From Triticum aestivum (Eukaryota; Streptophyta; Magnoliopsida; Poales; Poaceae), in NCBI RefSeq assembly GCF_018294505.1, contig NC_057807.1, positions 135,004,747 through 135,068,746 of the forward strand: a stretch of 64,000 nucleotides of DNA, written 5' to 3'. The notes beneath the pieces were generated by a model. The model worked only from the letters and a program-made list of their open reading frames with translations, was not told where the DNA came from and ran no database searches. Position numbers and translations under genes: made by a program. This document shows, piece after piece, positions 55,941 through 64,000 of this stretch (position 1 is the first letter of the stretch; each line of letters starts with the position of its first letter).

Positions 55941-57403
55941 TGTAAGGACATATTTATCCCCAAGTGGTTTTGATGATTGATGACAATGCTTTTGCGGACT
56001 AATCGTGTGCATTAAGTTCTTTCAGAGAATCATCCATTGGCACGAGACGATTTCCTCCCCTCGGTGTTTTATTCAAGACGGTGTAGCTCCTTCGTTTCAT
56101 TGTTGGTGGACTAGTTTCGTAGGAGTCACCGTACTATTAAGAGGGGATCCGCTTTGGTAAGACTAGGGTGGAATCAACACGTACACATCCCAATCACACC
56201 CGTCGTCTTCCTTTCGCTTCTTTGGAGCTGCCATTTCTCTTTCGTACCTGCTTCGTCCTATGCCAGCGGTAGTACCGCGGTCTACAACGGTAGTACCGCC
56301 GAAGCCCTCCAGCGGTAGTACCGCTCCACGAAGCGGTAGTATCGCTCTTAGCGGTAGTACCGCTCCGTAGGGCGATAGTACCGCTCGTGGGCTTCGGCCG
56401 TAGTACCGCAGCTGTTCCATGCTACTACCGCCTCGATTCGAGACTGGTGTTTTCTCGTGTCGGGTTTTGCGGCACTACAAGCGGTAGTAGAAGCGGTAGT
56501 ACCACTCCAAGCGGTAGTACCGCTCCTACTCCCGCGGTAGTACCGCTCTGGGCCAGTGGCCTGTCTTCCTCGCCAGCGCGGTAGTACCGCTGGGTAGGGA
56601 GCGGTAGTACCGCTCTGTGCGGGGCTGCTCAGTGGGGTAACGGTTGGATTTGTTCCCCCACTATATAAAGGTGTCTTCTTCCTCCAAGTTGACCTACCTC
56701 TTTCCCCCAAAGCTCCATTGTTGCTCAAAGCTCCATTTTCGCCCGATCTCTCTCCCTAGCCAATCAAACTTGTTGATTTGCTCGGGATTGGTTGAGAAGG
56801 CCCAGATCTACACTTCCACCAAGAGAAATTTGATTCCCCCCACTTATCCCTTGCGGATCTTGTTACTCTTGGGTGTTGAGCACCCTAGATGGGTGAGGTC
56901 ACCTCGAAGCCATACTCCATTGTGGTGAAGCTTCGTGGTGTTGTTGTTGTTGGGAGCCTCCGATTGTTGTGGAGATTTCCCCAACCTTGTTTGTAAAGGT
57001 TCGGTCGCCGCCTTCAAGGACACCAATAGTGGAATCACGGCATCTCGCACTGTGTGAGGGCGTGAGGAGAATACGGTGGCCCTAGTGGCTTCTTGGGGAG
57101 CATTGTGCCTCCACACCGCTCTAACAGAGACGTACTTCCCCTTAAAAGGAAGGAACTCTGGTAACACATCCTCGTCTCCATCGGCTCCACTCTTGGTTAT
57201 TTCGTGCCTTTACTTTTGCAAGCCTACTAGTTTTACATCCTTTGCTTGCTTGTGTGCTAGATGTTATTGCATCATATAGGTTGCTCACTTAGTTGCACAT
57301 CTAGACAACCTATTTTGTTGCAAAGTTTAATTTGGTAAAGATAAGCTTAAAAATTGTTAGTTGCCTATTCACCCCCCTCTAGTCAACCATATCGATCCTT
57401 TTA
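55941..57403 (+). repeat. 3' LTR of Maximus-like element (1463 bp)
   Basis: It begins TGTAAGGACATATTTATCCC and ends GATCCTTTTA; the terminal C-to-T change replaces the usual CA. The length difference of 42 bp from the 5' copy is explained by one 40-bp loss in the palindrome array and two single-base run differences. TATA-like box at 56662-56669. Followed by CCAGG. Confidence 0.93.
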
Positions 57404-57408
57404 CCAGG

Positions 57409-59225
57409 ACTTGAAGAAGATCCGGATATTTCTGTGGAGCTTGTCAACGGGACATTTTATCAGGCCAGCTGCGATGGCGCCTCGGTGGCTATTATCGCCG
57501 ACTATCCCGGACTGCTACCTGCGTCGTGTGTAAGTAAAGCCGAAACCTTATCCTCTGAAGAGGACTCCTTTCTTATACCATGCCTTATGCATAAAATATC
57601 AAATTTTTATAGAGTCGACCATCGGAACGCGGCGCCGAGACCCTGGGGGCTCGTCGACAAAGGGCGTCCGGGTCAGGTAGGCTTAAGAGGAAGGCGGTCA
57701 GGGCCGAAACGCCATTACAGAGGTATGGTAAAAACCCGCTCTGTGATTACCATGTTTGAAATGTAACAGCGGCCTTCATGTTCTGGCAAAAAGAGGAATC
57801 GTCGAACTATATCCGGAGGTCCTGCCGGTCACGCCTCTACCAGCCGGATTCCAGAACCGATTTCGAGAGCGGAGGCCGATGCGGGGCCGATGCTGAATTG
57901 TCCTCCGATAGAGAATGCGGATATGCTCTCCACCACAAATTCCAAAGTAGAGAGTGCCATGAATCACCGGCGCCGACGGGCCGTACTTCACAATAGCATC
58001 TTTTCCGAAGAGGCATTTACTGCTTTCAATTCGGGAGACGCGTACATCCGAGCTGCTCAAGGCGGGCTCGCCCGAGCGACGGACCAGTATGCAAAAGATA
58101 TACGGGTAAGGAAATTTGATAAGCATTTATAGCAGTAGCCCCTGAGACTTGAAATGGTTGGAACAACTGATTTAAGGATCATTTTATGCACAGGTCCTTG
58201 TAGAGAAGAATACCCCATTTGTCTCAAGAGCTGGAAGAGTGCAAGACCCAGTTGAGGGCCGCGGTTGCCAAACTAGAGGAATCCCAGAAGGCCTCACCTA
58301 GTAACATTCGTCTTAATAATGAAATTTTCTGGAAATATACCAGTTAGTAATTGGCTTGCTTTATAAGTCTAACAGAAAATTCTGCAGACAATCCCGGGGA
58401 GAATCCAGAGATCGTAAGAGATAGCGAGCCACATCTCCAAAGACAGCTAAAAGCTGGCGAGCGTGTGCTTACGCAGGTTAGGCAGGAGAAAAACAATCTC
58501 CAAGATGCCAACATCTGGCTGGGCGTCGAATTAGCAGATGTTCGAGCTCAGCTACCAGACTCCATGAAGGAGAATAAGGAGGGCATTTATGGTAAGTGCC
58601 TAAACGAACTACAGTACGGTTCGACGAGGAAGCATTTTTTTAAAAAGAGCTTATATCTGTAGGTATGTTGACGGGCCGCCCTGAAGAGGAGATGCCCGGG
58701 TCCGCAGGCGATTTACTGCAAGATCTCTCACTGCTGCACGAACGAGTTCGGTAGGTGATGCAGGGTATTGCCCAGGCCTTGTGGCCATCCACTTCCCTGC
58801 CAAGAGGCATAGGGGAGCTCATGGATATGCTCCAAGGAGCACGGCGGCGCTTCCGGTTGTGGAAGGTATCAGCCTGCCAACAAGCAAGGGAAGCCTGGGC
58901 CATGTTGAAGACGCGCTACACTAAGCTTGACCCGAACCATATGGCCGAAGTCGGACCGGTTGGGCCAGATGGGCAAAAGATTCCCGTGAGTCTGGTGTAT
59001 GACCAGGTAGCGCCTACCGCAAAATATTCCCAACAGGATTGCAAGCTGGATAGCCTATTGGATGGTATAGAGGAAGAATATAGCCGGATTAAAAATCTTT
59101 TGCCATGGCGGACCTTTTCGCTTCAGCCCCCGGATCCGACAGTCCGGGGTGTATCCGTATACCCGCTCATTTATGCAAAACCGGGGTATGCATGGAAACC
59201 AAGCGTAGGGGTCATAAGTGCTTGA
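57409..59225 (+). pseudogene. Antisense Tat gene (clade b) of T3, later exons
   Basis: It resumes 45383. Exon 2 ends at 57529 (ELVNGTFYQASCDGASVAII, GTAAGT donor). Further coding pieces match T1: SAMNHRRRRAVLHN, AAQGGLARATDQYAKDIRV (57950-58110), a coiled coil LKAGERVLTQVRQEKNNLQ (about 58447-58503) and the C-terminal domain from about 58675 (LWPSTSLPRGIGEL, KVSACQQAREAW, QQDCKLDSLLDGIEEEY). A TAG at 58752-58754 replaces a Gln codon conserved in T1. The order and approximate intron positions follow T1. It stands head-on to the T3 pol on the minus strand. Confidence 0.7.
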
Positions 59226-59865
59226 ACAGACAAGTATCCAACTAGTTATGTTATATTACATGGGTAGTAAGAAACATCTTCCAGGGAGAATAGTTCCATT
59301 AGGGGTTCCTTTCCCTGGGTACGCATGCATTGATGTGCATGTCCGAACTACGAACAAAAACGCAAGATACAAAACATCTGGGGATTCGTGTTGTAATAAA
59401 CAAAAGAAACATCTTTTGTTCACCGACCGAATATTCCCTTAAGAACGCTAGCTTTCGGCTTCACCCAGTCTGAGGTACACATCCGGCTGAACCGATAGTA
59501 ACAATCATAGAGGTGCTCCCCTTATGCCCTAGCCAAATTAATGGGAACATAGGGCATAAAGACAAGAGCCAGGCAACCCAGGATGGCCACATCTTAAGTC
59601 ATATCGATGCATATAATGGTGAAGAAAAGGGGCATATGGAAAAAGAACTCATCTGTGGTAGGCAGGAAGCCATAAAAGTAATTATATTTAGCTTCCATAT
59701 AGGAAGCCCCCAGGTATGGTGAACACACATAGTGCAGCCGGAGTGATCCGAACGTCCGCACTGTATTGAATACTTTGTGTGAAGGAGGGTAAAAGGGCGA
59801 GAAAGGAAAAAAGGGGGAGCATAATTAAAAGAGCGTGGGTAAGGAGACGAACACTCAGTTCGGCA
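59226..59865. other. T3 spacer between antisense gene and pol
   Basis: No supported gene is present. It is the inverted homologue of T1 40465-41269 and is the point where the sense and antisense transcripts of T3 would converge. Confidence 0.55.
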
Positions 59866-62800
59866 CTAGGCGTAGAATCTCCCGAGTCTGGCCGCGTTCC
59901 ATGGGTTCGGCTCGAGTCTGTTATCCGATGCATTACGCGGGCAGTACGCTCCTCCGGTGAGAACTTTATGAATAATGAAGGGGCTCTCCCACTTAAGTTT
60001 GAGCTTGTCCTTCTTCTCTAGTAGGCGTAGAACGAGTTCGCCAATATTGTAAGTTTTGGCCCGCACTTCTCTGCTTTGATACCTTCGAGCCTGCTGCTGA
60101 TAGAATGGCTTTTGCGACGTCGCACTCTTCCTCCAGGGCATCTAAGTTGTCGTGCCGATCTAACTCGGCTTCCTTCTCTTCGTACAGGCGCACGCGAGGT
60201 GAGTCGTGGATTATGTCGCAGGGTAGTACTGCTTCTGCGCCGTACACCATAAAAAATGGTGTGTATCCGGTGGTGCGATTCCGCGTGGTCCGCAGCCCCC
60301 AGAGTACGGAGTCGAGCTCCTCGACCCAGTGCGTGTCTGATTCTGTCAAAGACCGCACTAGTCTGGGTTTGATGCCGCTCATGATGAGACCGTTTGCACG
60401 TTCGACCTGGCCGTTTGTTTGGGGATGGTAGACGGAGGCGTAATCGAGCTTAATGGCCATGTTGTCGCACCAAGTTTTCACTTCATTGGCTATGAAGTTT
60501 GAGCCATTGTCAGTGATGATGCTGTGGGGGACGCCGTAACGGTGTACAACCCCTGATATGAAGTCTATCACTGGTCTGGATTTGGCCGTTTTAACTGGTT
60601 TGGCTTCTATCCATTTGGTCAACTTGTCCACCATGACCAATAAGTATTTTTTTCTTATGGCTTCCCCCTTTAAGAGGTCCGACCATATCTAGCCCCCAGA
60701 CCGCAAAGGGACAAGTAATGGGGATTGTTTGGAGAGCGGTAGGGGGCATATGGCTCTGATTGGCAAAGAGCTGGCAACCAACACAGTGTTGGACAAGGTC
60801 CTGTGCATCTGCTCGGGCTGTCGGCCAATAAAAACCCGTACGGAAGGCCTTGCTAACAAGTGCCCAAGCCGCAGCGTAGTGCCCGCCGAGTCCGGCATGG
60901 ATTTCAGCCAAGAGCTGTCGCCCTTCCTCTTCGGAGATGCATCTTTGGAGCACTCCGGTTGCACTTTTCTAATAGAGTTCTCCCTCATGGACTTTGTAGG
61001 CCTTGGAACGCCGCACAATACAACGTGCTTCAGTTTGGTCCTTGGGGAGCTCCTGCCAATTTAGGTAGGCCAAGAAAGGCTCGGTCCACGAGGCGATTAC
61101 ATCCATGATTTCATGGGCCGAAGGTGTTATTTCGGTGGCGGAGCCCCCGATTACATCAGATGGTTCAGAATCTAGGGTTGTATTCGGATCCAGGCTAGTG
61201 TTGCCGGATTCCCCTTCCCATACCACGGATGGCTTGAACAACCTTTCCAGGAATATGTTAGGTGGGACAGGGTCGCGTTTAGCGGCGATGCGGAAGAGGA
61301 TATCCGCTGCTTGATTGTTTTCTCGAGCCACATGATGGAATTAGAGCCCCTTGAACCGAGCTGACATTTTGAGGACGGCATTGCGGTAGGCTGCTATTTT
61401 CGGATCCTTGGCATCAAAATCTCCGTTTATTTGTGATATTGCAAGGTTTGAGTCCCCGCGCACCTCCAGACGTTGAATGCGCATAGAGACTGCCATCTGA
61501 AGACCATGCAACAGAGCCTCGTATTTGGCTGCATTGTTGGAGTCTGTGTATAATATTTGGAATACGTATTGGACCGTGTCTCCAGTGGGGGAAGTCAGGA
61601 CTACACCTGCTCCCAATCCGGCCAGCATTTTAGAGCCAACGAAGTGCATGATCCAATTAGAGTACGCGTCGTACTCTTTAGGGAGTTCGGCTTCTTTCCA
61701 TTTGGCGACAAAGTCAGCCAATACTTGCGACTTAATGGCCCGCCGTGGTTTGTATGTTATGTCGAACAAAAGGAGCTCGATGGCCCATTTAGCAATCCGT
61801 CCCATGGCATCGTGGTTGTTTATTATGTCGTTGAGTGGTACTTCGGAGGCCACCATAATCGAACACTCCTGGATGTAGTTTCATAGCTTCCGGGATGCCA
61901 TGAAGACCGCATATGCTATCTTTTGATAGTGTGGGTATCGAGATTTGCATGGGGTGAGGAAAGTGGACACGTAATATACCGGCTTTTGGAGCGGTAATTT
62001 GTATCCGTTTGCTTCTCGTTCGACGACGAGCACTGCGCTTACAACTTGATGTGTTGTAGCTATGTACAGTAGCATAGGTTCGCCAATATTTGGCGCTGTC
62101 AGGACTGGATTACTGGCCAATAGGGTATTTATTTCATCCAGTCCAGCCGTGGCTGCATCCGTCCACACGAAGTGTTCGGTGCGTCGAAGAAGGCGGTAAA
62201 GAGCTACTGCCATTTCTCCTAATCGAGAGATAAAGCGGCTTAAGGCAGCCACACATCCAGCTAGTTTCTGGATATGCTTGAGGTCTGTTGGGATAGCCAA
62301 CTGCGACAGAGCTCAGATTTTTGCCAGATTTTCTTTGATTCCTCTATTGGAAGCGATGAAGCTGAGCAACTTCCCAGAGGGTACGCCAAAAACACATTTT
62401 TCTGGGTTTAGCTTGATGTCGTATGTTCGGAGGTTGTCGAACGTAAGTCTCAAGTCATCTATTAAGGTTTCGACGTGTCTTGTTTTTATGACCACGTCAT
62501 CCACATATGCCTCCACTGTTTTGCCGATTTGCTTCTCCAGGCATGTTTGAATCATGCGTTGATAGGTTGCGCCGGCATTTTTAAGCCCAAAAGGCATAGT
62601 GTTGAAGCAGAAGGGACCCTATGGCATTATGAAGGCCATTGCGGCTTGGTCGGACTCTGCCATCTTTATTTGATGGTATCGGGAGTATGCGTCGAGGAAA
62701 CATAGTGAGTCATGTCCTATGGTGGCGTCGATGATTTGGTCGATGCGAGGGAGGGGGAAGGGATCCTTGGGGCAAGCCTTGTTGAGGTCTTTGAAATCGA

Positions 62801-63541
62801 CGCATAGGCGCCAGGATCTGTCCTTCTTTGGTACCATTACTAGATTTGCCAGCCAATCCGGATGCTTGATATCTCTGATGAATCCGGCCTAAGTAGCTTG
62901 GCTAGCTCTTCTCCCATGGCTTGCCGTTTAGGCTCTGAGAAGCGCCTAAGAGTCTGTTTGACTGGCTTGTATGCTTTCAGTATATTGAGGCTGTGTTTGG
63001 CCAGCCAGCGTGGGATGCCCGACATGTCTGAAGGATGCTAGACGAAAATGTCCCAATTCTCGCGTAGGAAGTCTCGTAGTGCCGAGTCCATTGTGGGGCT
63101 CAACTGTGTCCCGATGGAAGCTGTCTTTGTGGGGTCCATTGGATGGACCTGGAATTTGACTATCTCCACTGCGGGTTTAAATGAGGTGGACTTGGGTCGT
63201 TTGTCGAGTATCACGTCGTCCCTGTCCACTGTGGCGCGCATCGTTGTTAGTTCTTCGGCCGCTAGGGCTTCGAATAATGCTTCCAGGGCTAGTGCTGCAG
63301 TTTTATTTTCGGCGCGGAGTGCGACGTCCGGATCACTAGCTAGAGTGATGATTCCATTTGGTCCGGGCATTTTAAGCTTCATGTACCCGTAATGGGGTAT
63401 AGCTTGAAAGCTCGTGAATGCGTCCCGCCCTAAAAGGGCATGGTATCCGCTGCTGAAAGGAGCCACTTGGAATGTGATTTCTTCAGACCTGTAATTCTCT
63501 GGGGGGCCGAATACCACATCAGTGTGATTTTTCCCGCACAC
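59866..63541 (-). pseudogene. pol: T3 Pol, broken into about ten frames
   Basis: Reading down from 63541: protease tail and linker (63541-63038, GYHALLGRDAF), reverse transcriptase start (63025-62619, VPKKDRSWRLCVDFKDLNKA), reverse transcriptase with an intact YVDDVVIKT (62597-62313), RNase H (62300-61881), second archaeal-type RNase H (61856-60969), integrase finger (60953-60591, QHCVGCQLFANQ), and integrase core and end (60640-59866, IITDNGSNF, NGQVERANG). Order and sequence match T1 Pol throughout. Several stops and frameshifts separate the pieces, including the D-to-G change in the second RNase H start (HFVGSK for HFDSSK in T1). It is cut at about 63541 by the next LTR; Gag is absent. Confidence 0.88.
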
Positions 63542-64000
63542 CGCTACGTCTCGAGCTTGCGTTGGTTTTCCCCGAAGAGGAGAGGATGATGCAGCACAGT
63601 AGCGTAAGTATTTCTCTCAGTTTTTGAGAACCAAGGCATCAATCCAGTAGGAGGTCACGTGCAAGTCCCTCGTACCTACACAAAATGATAGTAACTCGCA
63701 ACCAACGCTTAGGGGTTGTCAATCCCTTCACGGTCACTTACGAGAGTGAGATCTGATAGAGATAATATTTTTGGTATTTTTGATAGATAGATGCAAAGTA
63801 AAAAAGTAAAGGCAAAGTAAAAACAAAGCAAGTAAATAAAGTGATATAGATTGATATGATGAGCATAGACCCGGGGGCCATAGGTTTCACTAGTGGCTTC
63901 TCTCAAGAGCATAGATATTCTACAGTGGGTGAACAAATTACTGTTGAGCAAGACAGAATTGAGCATAGTTATGAGTATATCTAGGTATGATCATGTATAT
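63542..64000 (+). repeat. Gypsy LTR (Athila-like), left part only
   Basis: T3 Pol homology stops at about 63541, where CGCTACGTCTCGAGCTTGCG begins. This resembles a common Triticeae gypsy LTR start (expected TG replaced by CG). It contains stretches such as TCAGTTTTTGAGAACCAAGG and GACCCGGGGGCCATAGGTTT that I associate with Athila-type LTRs of wheat. The other end, the element body and any target duplication are beyond the window. No open frame is supported. Confidence 0.55.

Larger units (their letters stand above)
45384..57403 (+). mobile_element. Maximus-like Ty1/copia element (Sirevirus lineage)
   Basis: This 12,020-bp element has LTRs 45384-46888 (1505 bp) and 55941-57403 (1463 bp), flanked by CCAGG at 45379-45383 and 57404-57408. 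It has an initiator tRNA-Met primer site, a very long Gag, copia-order Pol (protease, integrase, reverse transcriptase, RNase H), then a long spacer and an additional env-position gene before the polypurine tract. The extra 3' gene and long Gag are Sirevirus traits. The name Maximus is from memory. By eye the LTRs differ at about 45-50 positions, mostly C/T and G/A changes, plus a 40-bp repeat loss. Pol and the extra gene are broken, so the copy is probably inactive. Confidence 0.88.
4596..63541 (-). mobile_element. Tat-lineage Ty3/gypsy element T3, host of most of the window
   Basis: The pieces of T3 are: 3' LTR (4596-4938 and 33821-33949), 3' non-coding and antisense gene part 1 (33950-34836), antisense gene part 2 (44836-45383), antisense gene part 3 (57409-59225), non-coding spacer (59226-59865) and degraded pol on the minus strand (59866-63541). 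Gag and the 5' LTR are missing because another LTR sequence begins at about 63542. The joins are certain because each inserted element has a matching 5-bp duplication and the LTR pieces sum to 472 bp, the length of T1's LTRs. T1 and T3 are the same subfamily; both carry clade b of the antisense gene. Confidence 0.85.

Noticed and set aside
1..64000. Host genes, tRNA or rRNA genes
   Set aside because: Every stretch longer than a few hundred bases is accounted for by retrotransposon or repeat sequence, except 1655-4595, where no gene-like structure was seen.

Overview
ORGANISM. The window is plant nuclear DNA, almost certainly from a Triticeae grass (wheat, goatgrass, rye or barley group). It is built almost wholly of long terminal repeat (LTR) retrotransposons nested inside one another. 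It contains two element types I recognise from Triticeae: a Sabrina-like Athila derivative and a Maximus-like Sirevirus. Family names are from memory and should be treated as provisional. I found no host gene, no structural RNA gene and no prokaryotic feature. LAYOUT. Positions 1-1654 are the 3' end of a plus-strand Tat-lineage Ty3/gypsy element (called T4 here), with its LTR at 1173-1654. Positions 1655-4595 hold older fragments: the end of an inverted-repeat DNA transposon, then minus-strand gypsy LTR-like sequence. From 4596 to about 63541 lies one minus-strand Tat element (T3), split by four levels of insertion. Its 3' LTR (4596-4938 plus 33821-33949) is broken by a Sabrina-like element at 4939-33815 (target duplication CTTGT). 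That element is broken by a pol-less minus-strand Tat element, T2, at 9827-30921 (CTCCC). T2 is broken by a long-LTR, coding-dead chromovirus-like element at 12396-24580 (AGGAG). Returning to T3, its internal region is interrupted by a nearly intact plus-strand Tat element, T1, at 34837-44830 (CGTTC), and by a Maximus-like copia element at 45384-57403 (CCAGG). T3 then continues with its degraded pol (59866-63541, minus) and is cut by a further gypsy LTR at about 63542 that runs off the window. HOW THE GENES WORK TOGETHER. The coding content is retrotransposon machinery: Gag, aspartic protease, reverse transcriptase, RNase H and integrase. T1 has all of it in one reading frame with two nonsense codons and one late frameshift. 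The Maximus-like element has all of it in four pieces, plus an additional env-position gene. The most unusual content is a multi-exon gene carried antisense to gag-pol in every Tat element here (T1-T4). It has an N-terminal domain resembling the 'putative gypsy type transposon' family, a coiled-coil middle and a conserved C-terminal domain. It occurs in two divergent forms that track LTR length (481-482 versus 472-473 bp). All three insertions into Tat internal regions fall inside its exons. LTR comparisons by eye suggest substitutions of about 3% (Sabrina-like, T1, Maximus-like), 2.7% (T2) and about 1% (chromovirus), which agrees with the nesting order.
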